A stretch of 6,476 bases of DNA from an uncultured Collinsella sp. (GTDB lineage Bacteria; Actinomycetota; Coriobacteriia; Coriobacteriales; Coriobacteriaceae). Positions within the stretch are counted from its first letter, which is position 1, and every line of letters starts with the position of its first letter. Shown here one piece after another: positions 1-4,777 of this stretch. Location: NCBI GenBank assembly GCA_902478875.1, contig CABSMZ010000109.1:1-6476 (forward strand), read 5' to 3'. The position numbers and the translations under genes are program-made. A model generated the notes under the pieces. That model did not search any database. It saw only the letters and a list, made by a program, of their open reading frames with translations, and was not told where the DNA came from.

Positions 1-25
1 GCTCGGAGATGTGTATAAGAGACAG
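1..25 (+). other. Residual Nextera (Tn5) sequencing adapter, not genomic
   Basis: Bases 7-25 read AGATGTGTATAAGAGACAG, the exact 19-bp Tn5 mosaic end used in Illumina Nextera libraries. The six bases before it (GCTCGG) are those that precede the mosaic end in the read-2 adapter. Genomic sequence therefore starts at about base 26. The adapter carries a GTG at 11 in frame with the gene that follows, so automatic gene callers will produce a false N-terminus reading MYKRQ. The adapter identity is known from the public adapter sequence; the match is seen directly. Confidence 0.97.
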
Positions 26-895
26 GCCTACGTTACCTGCACGCGTGCCCTTAAGCGCATGCCGCGTGAAAACGAAGTCGTCGTTGCCTGCGTGGGCGAT
101 ATTACGGCAGAGACCTGGTTCTCGGTACTGGCCGACTATCCCAACGTGAGTGTGTACCTGCCGTTGGGCGTGTGCGATAAATGCCGCAACACCGGCGGTG
201 AGGACATTCTGGGCGAGGCGATTGCGAAGGCCGAAGAGTGGTCTGGCACGGGTATGGGCCTGGAGGTCGACCCCAAGAGCCTCAAGTGCCATAAGCGCCG
301 CGAGTACGAGCGCAAGGAGTACATGGAAAAGATTGCCCGCACCACGGGCCTGACGGTGACCAAGCTCAACCCGGCGACGGCGGCGCTGGCCTCGGTGACG
401 CAAAAGCTCAAGGCCCATCGCCATCAGATTACCCAGCTGGAGCGCACGCTCAACACCATGTGCGGCACCACGACGACTAAGCGTCGCCGTTCGCTCACGC
501 ACGGGCGGCAGCTGGTGCTCTCGACGTTGCAAAACCACCCCGAGCTTGCCCAGAACATGCAGGTGAGCACGCCGGAGTGCGATTTTGACAAGTGCACGTC
601 GTGCGGCGAGTGCGTCAACGTGTGCCCCACGTTCGCCTGCGATCTGGTGGGAAGCGGCCGCTTTGCGTTGGAGTCCACGTATTGCCTAGGTTGCGGAGCC
701 TGCGTCAAGGTGTGCCCCGAGCATGCGCTCAAGCTGGTCGAGCACGATGCGTCCAATCTGGTCGTTGTCGACCCCGAGGCCGAGGAAAAGGCCGCTCAGA
801 AGGCCAAGGCCCACGAAGAGGCCCAGAAGGCCAAGGCCGAGGCAAAGGCCAAGCTTGACAAGATGCTCGATCAGGTGGAGAAGCTCGCGGACTAG
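26..895 (+). CDS. 4Fe-4S dicluster ferredoxin-type protein, 5'-truncated
   Basis: This is a partial gene: 289 codons remain before TAG at 893-895, and the true start lies upstream of the adapter junction. Two CxxCxxCxxxCP motifs are encoded at 593-625 (CTSCGECVNVCP) and 683-715 (CLGCGACVKVCP). This is the classic bacterial-type ferredoxin pair, each binding a 4Fe-4S cluster, so an electron-transfer role in the cytoplasm is likely. The roughly 180 residues before the motifs contain further cysteines, including a CDKC pair encoded at 173-184, and belong to no family I can name. After the clusters comes a tail of about 40 residues, rich in Ala, Lys and Glu, probably a charged helix. No membrane segment is seen. 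It could be a subunit or partner of a larger redox enzyme encoded upstream of the break. The ferredoxin domain is secure; the specific function is unknown. Confidence 0.85.
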   Translation, partial: AYVTCTRALKRMPRENEVVVACVGDITAETWFSVLADYPNVSVYLPLGVCDKCRNTGGEDILGEAIAKAEEWSGTGMGLEVDPKSLKCHKRREYERKEYMEKIARTTGLTVTKLNPATAALASVTQKLKAHRHQITQLERTLNTMCGTTTTKRRRSLTHGRQLVLSTLQNHPELAQNMQVSTPECDFDKCTSCGECVNVCPTFACDLVGSGRFALESTYCLGCGACVKVCPEHALKLVEHDASNLVVVDPEAEEKAAQKAKAHEEAQKAKAEAKAKLDKMLDQVEKLAD

Positions 896-922
896 TCAGC
901 GAGCTCTATCTCTGCTTCATTT

Positions 923-966
923 GCGCCGCCGCGGTGTCCGGATTCGCCCGGATGCTGCGGCGGCGC
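923..966 (+). terminator. Long GC-rich hairpin, probable atypical terminator after the ferredoxin gene
   Basis: Bases 923-941 pair with 948-966 over 19 uninterrupted positions around a 6-nt loop (ATTCGC, 942-947). Three pairs (933/956, 935/954, 936/953) are non-Watson-Crick. All three are G-U in a plus-strand transcript and would be A-C mismatches in a minus-strand one, so the structure fits an RNA made in the plus direction. It starts 27 nt after the ferredoxin stop codon. It is not followed by a run of T, only by TATACTTAT, so it may be a weak or factor-assisted terminator, or an mRNA 3'-end stabiliser. Confidence 0.5.
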
Positions 967-972
967 TATACT
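967..972 (+). promoter_or_regulatory. Candidate -10 element upstream of ychF
   Basis: TATACT matches the -10 consensus at 5 of 6 positions and would place the transcript start about 30 nt before the ychF GTG. It directly abuts the 923-966 hairpin, so any -35 element must lie in the hairpin's 3' arm, where only poor matches such as TTCGCC (943-948) exist. The call rests on the -10 alone and on the expectation that a housekeeping gene after a terminator-like hairpin has its own promoter. Confidence 0.3.
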
Positions 973-1009
973 TATACGGTTTGAAGTACCTGTACCAAAA
1001 GGAGCTGTC

Positions 1010-2086
1010 GTGTCCCTTTCCATCGGTATCGTGGGCCTGCCCAACGTGGGCAAGTCGACGCTGTTCACCGCGCTTACCAAAAAGACCGGCCTTGCCGCCA
1101 ACTACCCGTTTGCCACGATCGACCCCAACGTGGGTATCGTCGACGTGCCCGATAGCCGTTTGCAAAAGCTTGCCGACATCGTTAACCCGGGCCGCATTGT
1201 GCCGGCGACGGTCGAGTTCGTCGACATCGCAGGTCTGGTGAAGGGCGCTAACGAGGGCGAGGGCCTGGGCAACCAGTTCCTGGCCAACATTCGCGAGACC
1301 GACGCCATCTGCGAGGTCGTGCGCTACTTTAAGGACCCCAACGTCATGCGTGAGGTGGGCCGCACGGGCGAGTTCGTCGATCCCGCCGGCGATGCCGACA
1401 CCATCATGACCGAGCTCATCCTGGCCGACATGGGCACGCTCGAGAAGCAGCTGCCTAAGCTCGAGAAGGAGGCCAAGCGCGACAAGGAGCTCATGCCCAA
1501 GTTCGAGGTTGCCAAGCGCCTGCTTGCCTGGCTCAACGAGGGCAAGCGCGCCGCATCCATGGAGATGACCGACGAGGAGCGTGCCGCCGCCAAGGGGCTG
1601 TTCCTGCTCACCATGAAGCCCATCCTGTATGTGGCCAACGTGGACGAGGATATGCTCAACGACGATCTGGCGCCCATCGATGGTGTCAAGCCGCTGCCCA
1701 TCTGCGCCAAGATCGAGGCAGAGCTTTCCGAGCTCGATCCCGAGGACGCCGCCGACTACCTGGAGAGCCTGGGCCTGGAGCAGCCCGGCCTGGACGTGCT
1801 CGCTCAGGCTGCCTACAAGCTGCTCGGCCTGCAGTCGTTCTTTACGGCCGGCGAGATGGAGGTCAAGGCCTGGACGGTTCGTCAGGGCGCGACCGCCCCG
1901 CAGGCCGCCGGCGTCATCCACACCGATTTTGAGCGCGGCTTTATTAAGGCCGAGGTCATTGGCTACGACGACTACATCGAGCTCGGCGGCGAGCAGGGCG
2001 CCAAGGCCGCCGGCAAGTTGCGTATTGAGGGCAAGGACTATGTCATGGCCGATGGCGACGTCGTGCACTTCCGCTTTAACGTGTAA
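1010..2086 (+). CDS. ychF: Redox-regulated ATPase YchF (Obg-related, OLA1 family)
   Basis: The 358-aa protein is full length for the family (E. coli YchF is about 363 aa). In order it shows a P-loop GLPNVGKST (residues 9-17), the switch/G3 stretch DIAGLVKGANEGEGLGNQF (72-90), and NVDE (210-213) where true GTPases have NKxD. This N-x-x-E is the family hallmark that shifts preference from GTP to ATP. The C-terminal TGS domain (about 274-358) includes GATAPQAAGVIHTDFERGF and ends in the conserved HFRFNV. Family members are cytosolic, bind ribosomes, and are linked to translation and oxidative-stress responses. The GTG start is chosen because AAAAGGAG at 997-1004 lies five bases upstream and the N-terminus aligns with known members. 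The gene's stop region overlaps the ribosome site of the next gene, so the two are likely co-transcribed. Confidence 0.97.
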   Translation: MSLSIGIVGLPNVGKSTLFTALTKKTGLAANYPFATIDPNVGIVDVPDSRLQKLADIVNPGRIVPATVEFVDIAGLVKGANEGEGLGNQFLANIRETDAICEVVRYFKDPNVMREVGRTGEFVDPAGDADTIMTELILADMGTLEKQLPKLEKEAKRDKELMPKFEVAKRLLAWLNEGKRAASMEMTDEERAAAKGLFLLTMKPILYVANVDEDMLNDDLAPIDGVKPLPICAKIEAELSELDPEDAADYLESLGLEQPGLDVLAQAAYKLLGLQSFFTAGEMEVKAWTVRQGATAPQAAGVIHTDFERGFIKAEVIGYDDYIELGGEQGAKAAGKLRIEGKDYVMADGDVVHFRFNV

Positions 2087-2097
2087 GGACGACGCAT

Positions 2098-2481
2098 ATG
2101 TTCAAATATGGCAAAAAAGCTGGCTACATGGGTATTGCGCTGCTCGTACTTGCGGTGATTCCGCTGGTGGTCGCAGCGTGTGTTATCCCCAACATTGGCC
2201 CCGAGGTGGCAACGAAGTTTAACGCCGCCGGCGAGGTGACGCGCTGGGGTAAGAGCTACGAGCTGCTGGCACTGCCGGTACTCAATCTGCTGCTGAGCGT
2301 GGCGACGTACTTTACGGCGGGACGCCAAGCCAAGAACAATGACGACTCCGCCGCCATGGCGCGCATCGTGTGCGAGCGCTACCTGCGCAACGGTTGCATT
2401 ACGGGTGTGTTCCTCAACGTGATCAACGTTTACTTTATGTACTCGGCGATTACCGGAACGGGCTTTGGCTTTGGTTTCTAG
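2098..2481 (+). CDS. Small membrane protein with DUF1648-like motif
   Basis: A 127-aa protein with three predicted membrane segments at about residues 9-31, 53-73 and 97-119. Between the first two lies IPNIGPEVATKFNAAGEVTRWG (split here as IPNIG, then KFNAAGEVTRWG). It resembles the IP-x-H-F-x-x-x-G-x-x-x-x-W-G signature of DUF1648, the module also found at the N-terminus of SdpI-type immunity and signalling proteins; the usual His is Lys or absent here. The C-terminus is a short Gly/Phe repeat (GFGFGF). The ATG is 11 bp after the ychF stop, and its ribosome site AAGGA (2085-2089) overlaps that stop, so it is probably the second gene of a ychF transcript. Unlike full SdpI proteins it is only one module long. 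Function is unknown; an immunity or envelope-sensing role would be speculation. Confidence 0.8.
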   Translation: MFKYGKKAGYMGIALLVLAVIPLVVAACVIPNIGPEVATKFNAAGEVTRWGKSYELLALPVLNLLLSVATYFTAGRQAKNNDDSAAMARIVCERYLRNGCITGVFLNVINVYFMYSAITGTGFGFGF

Positions 2482-2490
2482 CTTGTCCTT

Positions 2491-2880
2491 TTAAGCAACG
2501 AGCCTGCACGCATATTCAATGGCTGCTGCGAGGCCGCCGCTCGATCGTGGTCGAAAGACTACATCGGCGGCGGCCTCGTTTTCGTATCCGGCGCCGCGAA
2601 GGGCGAGTGCGATACCGGCTTCTAAAAGGAGCGGCAGGCCTCGTTGGCTGGTTGCGATTACGGCAGCCTGATTGAGCGAGCAGCCGTGCGTTTGGCATCG
2701 GATGGCAAGTTCACCTCGCGCCGGGCAAGGGACCAGAACGGCGGCGACGCGACTTGATAGCAATGCAAATGCTGTGCGCTCATCGGGCGAAAGGCATTCA
2801 GCTTCAACGACGACGAGCTTGGGCGGCGCGCTGTTTGTGCGAAGCGTGGCTCGGTACATGCGGACCGAAGAACCCGACAT
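2491..2880 (-). CDS. Short HAD-like protein lacking catalytic motifs (hypothetical)
   Basis: 129 aa. The ATG at 2880 has a good ribosome site, AGGAG (plus-strand CTCCT 2887-2891), six bases upstream, which argues for a real gene. The C-terminal half, GLPLLLEAGIALAL (81-94) followed by AAADVVFRP (103-111) and GLAAAIEYA (116-124), resembles the end of Cof-type HAD phosphatases, where NDxxML-AAG-xxVAM is followed by AADxVT and GVAxAI. The acidic GDxxND loop that should precede it is replaced by ATSQRG (76-81). The N-terminal DxDxT nucleophile motif is absent, and the protein is about half the usual length. It could be a binding-only derivative, a decayed fragment kept in frame, or a chance resemblance. 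It is divergent from the XRE gene across a palindrome and convergent with the membrane-protein gene, their stops being 9 bp apart. I am fairly confident it is coding and much less so of the family. Confidence 0.55.
   Translation of the reverse strand: MSGSSVRMYRATLRTNSAPPKLVVVEAECLSPDERTAFALLSSRVAAVLVPCPARGELAIRCQTHGCSLNQAAVIATSQRGLPLLLEAGIALALRGAGYENEAAADVVFRPRSSGGLAAAIEYACRLVA
2529..2582 (+). terminator. Strong intrinsic terminator for the ychF-DUF1648 transcript
   Basis: Bases 2529-2540 (CGAGGCCGCCGC) pair perfectly with 2567-2578. After a single bulged T (2541) the stem continues with 2542-2545/2563-2566. After a bulged C (2546) it continues with 2547-2552/2557-2562, closing on a GAAA tetraloop (2553-2556). 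That makes 22 pairs, with one G-U. TTTT follows at 2579-2582, so it acts on the plus strand, about 50 nt past the membrane-protein stop. It lies entirely inside the 3' coding part of the convergent minus-strand gene. Confidence 0.85.
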
Positions 2881-2886
2881 AGAAAA

Positions 2887-2891
2887 CTCCT
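2887..2891 (-). promoter_or_regulatory. Ribosome binding site of the HAD-like gene
   Basis: Read on the minus strand this is AGGAG, six bases before ATG at 2880. It is the main sequence evidence that the minus-strand frame is translated and that it starts at 2880 rather than at the internal Met codon at 2859. Confidence 0.6.
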
Positions 2892-2903
2892 GTGTATTCG
2901 GGA

Positions 2904-2927
2904 AAACGTAAACTATAGTTTACGTTT
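2904..2927. promoter_or_regulatory. Perfect 24-bp palindrome, probable operator for the divergent pair
   Basis: The half-site AAACGTAAACTA (2904-2915) is followed immediately by its exact reverse complement (2916-2927). The centre ACTATAGT supplies a TATAGT -10-like hexamer on each strand (2914-2919 plus, 2912-2917 minus), although no good -35 is visible for either. It lies 23 bp from the start of the HAD-like gene and 29 bp from the XRE gene. A twofold-symmetric site at this position is what a dimeric XRE/Cro-type repressor would bind, shutting off both promoters. The palindrome is seen; regulation by the neighbouring gene is inferred. Confidence 0.7.
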
Positions 2928-2956
2928 ATGTTCGGCTCCATTTCAAACTCGGCTGC

Positions 2957-3175
2957 ATGGACGAACGTGCGAAACAGATTCTTGGCAGGCGGGTCGAAGA
3001 GACACGCAGGGACCTTGGTATCTCCAAGGTTGATTTTTGTGTGGCGACAGGAATCAGCCGACCCTACCTCGACCGAATCGAAGATGGGACGGCAAATTTC
3101 ACGCTCAAGGTTCTATTTAAGATCGCGCCCGCACTCGGCATGACGGTGTCAGAACTTCTCGAGGGTATTGAATAG
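2957..3175 (+). CDS. XRE/Cro-type helix-turn-helix transcriptional regulator
   Basis: 72 aa, essentially one HTH_3 domain with no extra ligand or dimerisation domain. The helix-turn-helix covers about residues 23-42 (SKVDFCVATGISRPYLDRIE). The typical family ending follows: TLKVLFKIAPALGMTVSELL. Proteins of this size are usually dimeric DNA-binding repressors of themselves and a neighbour, for example in toxin-antitoxin, phage or mobile-element loci. The ATG at 2957 is the only in-frame start giving the whole domain, but no convincing ribosome site precedes it, so translation may be weak. Base composition is less GC-rich than in the housekeeping neighbours, consistent with acquisition. The 24-bp palindrome just upstream is its likely operator. 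The family call is secure; target and signal are unknown. Confidence 0.85.
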   Translation: MDERAKQILGRRVEETRRDLGISKVDFCVATGISRPYLDRIEDGTANFTLKVLFKIAPALGMTVSELLEGIE

Positions 3176-3205
3176 GGCGTTCCTCGCTGCTAATTGACGC
3201 TCTTT
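3174..3205 (+). terminator. Weak candidate terminator at the XRE stop codon
   Basis: AGGGCGTT (3174-3181), overlapping the stop codon, pairs with 3196-3203 through eight pairs, two of them G-U, around a 14-nt loop. The sequence then runs into TT. The stem is short and the T tract poor, so this may be only a weak terminator or chance. Confidence 0.3.
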
Positions 3206-3210
3206 GGGCG

Positions 3211-3454
3211 GGTCCCCCTGGTTTCGATGTGCAAAATCGCGAGTATTCAGCACTTGTTCAGCCGTAGATGGTAGCTCGAGCGGCTGGCTTTGCCTTTTTG
3301 ACAGTAGTTAATCCACACGCTTAATAAAAATGTGGAATAAATATTTACTAGACGGCCTCTTCGCCCTAAAAGTTCGTCTAACAATCGGCTGATTCTATGC
3401 CTCCGGCGGAGAAACTGCAGAATACTCCGTTTTTTGCACGGCCCGAGGGGGACC
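3211..3454. repeat. AT-rich 244-bp imperfect inverted repeat (MITE-like element)
   Basis: This stretch holds no convincing gene. Its ends are inverted copies of each other in collinear blocks: GGTCCCCCT at 3211-3219 against 3446-3454, GTGCAAAA at 3229-3236 against 3432-3439, and GAGTATTC at 3241-3248 against 3420-3427. Scattered matches continue to about 3267 and 3398 (GCA, TT, TC, GCCG, AG). Near the centre TCCACA (3312-3317) mirrors TGTGGA (3331-3336), so nearly the whole segment can fold on itself. The core (about 3300-3350) is very AT-rich, unlike its surroundings. Size and terminal inverted repeats fit a miniature transposable element or a large intergenic hairpin repeat. No clear target-site duplication is visible beyond TTTGGG near both ends (3203-3208, 3463-3468). 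Within it CGGAG/CTCCG (3407-3411/3425-3429) followed by six T could also act as a plus-strand terminator. A structured RNA is the main alternative. Confidence 0.55.
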
Positions 3455-3496
3455 ACCTGTCGTTTGGGGCTGCGATAAGCGGAACTGCCTTAGGGA

Positions 3497-4510
3497 TTAC
3501 GCCATCGGGATACGGTCGTGGTTGACTTGGCTGTAGAACAGGCGCTGAATCTCGTCCGCATCACGTGACTGGCCGAGTGCCCACATGGTCTTGGCCACGA
3601 GCGTCTCGGTGGTCATGTCGTCGCCGCGCAAAATACCCGGATGATCGGCGTAAGCTCGGCCGACCTCATAAACGCCCAGATCGAGGCCCTCTTCGGGGAC
3701 CTGCGTGGTCATAACGACGGTGCGGCCCGAATCGACCCAGCGGAAAATTGCCTCTTGGAATGACTCGCCGGACTCGCCAAATTCGGGGATACCGCCAATG
3801 CCAAAGGTCTCCAGAATCACGGCGTCGTAGCTATCGGCAAGGGCGTCCAGGATACCCGGGTTCACGCCGGGCGTAAGCTTGAGTACAAATACGCGCGGGT
3901 CGATGCTGTCGTAGAAACGCACCGGGTTTTCGCCCTGATGCGTGCCGTGGAGCCCGTTGCGCACGATGCGGTCGTTGCGGATATAGGCGATGGGCGGATA
4001 GTTGACGCTAATGAACGCGTTAAAGCTCATGGTGCGCTGCTTGCGGGCTCGTGTGCCGGCAATGGCGACGCCGCCAAACACGATCGACACATCGTGCGAG
4101 TGCTCGTCGAGCGCATAGAGCAGGCTTTGGTACAGATTGAGCTTGGCATCGGTAAAGGGGTTGCCCATGGGCTTTTGCGAGCCGGTGAGCACGATGGGCT
4201 TGGGGCTGTCCTGAATCAGGTAGGAAAGTGCTGCCGCGGTGTAGCTCATGGTGTCGGTGCCGTGTAGAATCACGAAGCCGTCGTGGTCGGCATAGCCCTT
4301 GACGATGACGTCGCGGATACGCATCCAGTCGCTCGGGCGCATATTGGTGCTGTCGATGTTCATGGGCTGCACGACGTCGAGCTCGCAGAGGCCCGAGATC
4401 TCGGGGACGCTCTGGGCGAGCTCCTCACCGGTCAGGGCGGGGGAGAGGCCGTTGCCGTCCTCGGTCGATGCGATGGTGCCGCCCGTGGCGATGAGAAGGA
4501 TGCGCTTCAT
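3497..4510 (-). CDS. ansA: L-asparaginase, cytoplasmic type
   Basis: 337 aa. It hydrolyses L-asparagine to aspartate and ammonia. The first catalytic threonine lies in the N-terminal IATGGTIAST (residues 7-16, T12). The second lies in ILHGTDTMSYTAAALSYL (81-98, T85 and D86). LTGSQKPM (108-115) and a lysine in TRARKQRTMSF (K157 in this numbering) complete the expected pattern. There is no signal peptide, so the enzyme should be cytosolic like AnsA (type I), although the TGGTIAS start is shared with periplasmic types. The start at 4510 is chosen because the protein begins MKRILLIATGGT, as in the family, and AGGA lies eight bases upstream. An in-frame ATG at 4582 would add 24 unrelated residues. 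The gene is divergent from guaA with 267 bp between starts. The symbol is given by family resemblance; close paralogues could be named differently. Confidence 0.93.
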   Translation of the reverse strand: MKRILLIATGGTIASTEDGNGLSPALTGEELAQSVPEISGLCELDVVQPMNIDSTNMRPSDWMRIRDVIVKGYADHDGFVILHGTDTMSYTAAALSYLIQDSPKPIVLTGSQKPMGNPFTDAKLNLYQSLLYALDEHSHDVSIVFGGVAIAGTRARKQRTMSFNAFISVNYPPIAYIRNDRIVRNGLHGTHQGENPVRFYDSIDPRVFVLKLTPGVNPGILDALADSYDAVILETFGIGGIPEFGESGESFQEAIFRWVDSGRTVVMTTQVPEEGLDLGVYEVGRAYADHPGILRGDDMTTETLVAKTMWALGQSRDADEIQRLFYSQVNHDRIPMA

Positions 4511-4518
4511 GCTGGTAT

Positions 4519-4522
4519 TCCT
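4519..4522 (-). promoter_or_regulatory. Ribosome binding site deciding the asparaginase start
   Basis: AGGA on the minus strand, eight bases before ATG at 4510. It supports the shorter 337-aa protein over the in-frame ATG at 4582. Confidence 0.6.
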
Positions 4523-4561
4523 ATCGTATTTGCCGCCGCAGAGGCGGAGTCGTTCGGCAGT

Positions 4562-4589
4562 ATTGTGGCACAGGGCGTCCAATGTTCAA
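4562..4589 (-). promoter_or_regulatory. ansA: Candidate promoter of the asparaginase gene
   Basis: On the minus strand, TTGAAC (4589-4584) is a -35 with 4 of 6 consensus bases and CACAAT (4567-4562) a -10 with 4 of 6, separated by 16 bp. Transcription would start near 4555, giving a leader of about 45 nt. The operator-like repeats at 4595-4620 lie just upstream of this promoter. Confidence 0.35.
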
Positions 4590-4594
4590 GCGTA

Positions 4595-4620
4595 TTACAT
4601 CATCTGTAACGTCTGGTAAC
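4595..4620. promoter_or_regulatory. Operator-like repeats between asparaginase and guaA
   Basis: TTACA-TCATC-TGTAA (4595-4609) is a 15-bp inverted repeat. Its right arm overlaps a direct repeat, TCTGTAAC (4603-4610) and TCTGGTAAC (4612-4620), in which the two GTAAC units are 10 bp apart, about one helical turn. This arrangement is common for activator or repressor sites. The regulator is unknown. Confidence 0.35.
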
Positions 4621-4684
4621 ACTTCAATTGCCGTCAAATAGGGGCCCAGGTCGTGCGTTTGCCGTGCGCTGATGGCTGCGAGGG

Positions 4685-4729
4685 ACGAGAAACCCCATAT
4701 AACGTGTACACTATGAAAGTTATTCTCGT
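4685..4729 (+). promoter_or_regulatory. Nested palindromes and possible promoter region of guaA
   Basis: ACGAGAA (4685-4691) is mirrored by TTCTCGT (4723-4729), and ATAAC (4699-4703) by GTTAT (4719-4723). The 8-bp palindrome GTGTACAC (4704-4711) lies between them. The area includes -10-like hexamers TATAAC (4698-4703) and TACACT (4707-4712), but no good -35 at 16-18 bp. It is the most promoter-like part of the guaA upstream region; the exact start site cannot be fixed. Confidence 0.3.
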
Positions 4730-4766
4730 TTATTCGCGCGGGTGGGCACCGGCTCCCCGCCAACAA

Positions 4767-4773
4767 GAGGGGG
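4767..4773 (+). promoter_or_regulatory. guaA: Ribosome binding site deciding the guaA start
   Basis: GAGGGGG ends four bases before ATG at 4778 and is the only purine-rich site here. It rules out the in-frame GTG at 4742, which would add 12 residues upstream. TCCCC at 4754-4758 is complementary to GGGGA at 4770-4774, so the site could be partly masked by a local hairpin. Confidence 0.55.
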
Positions 4774-4777
4774 AACC

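Noticed and set aside
917..2068. Long open frame antisense to ychF on the minus strand
   Set aside because: Such frames arise from the strong G/C third-position bias of the sense gene; the translation is low-complexity (rich in Leu, Gly, His, Val) and matches no family, while ychF is certain.
2928..3143. Alternative plus-strand ATG frame overlapping the XRE gene
   Set aside because: Out of frame with the helix-turn-helix protein and gives no family-like sequence.
3298..3326. Promoter with a perfect TTGACA (3298-3303) inside the element
   Set aside because: No acceptable -10 hexamer lies 16-18 bp downstream (TTAATA/TAATAA are poor) and no gene follows on that strand.
3330..3392. Possible 20-aa peptide frame in the AT-rich core
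   Set aside because: Very short and without a ribosome site; not distinguishable from chance.
3247..3456. 69-codon minus-strand frame in the inverted-repeat element
   Set aside because: GTG start without a proper ribosome site, no recognisable motif, and it coincides with the inverted-repeat structure.
4511..4582. Upstream ATG start for asparaginase
   Set aside because: The extra 24 residues do not resemble a signal peptide or the family, and AGGA precedes the ATG at 4510.
4742..4777. Upstream GTG start for guaA
   Set aside because: The added 12 residues are unlike the family N-terminus, and the ribosome site lies downstream of this GTG, just before ATG 4778.
4617..4777. Purine riboswitch upstream of guaA
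   Set aside because: I looked for the conserved three-way-junction purine aptamer sequences and did not find them.
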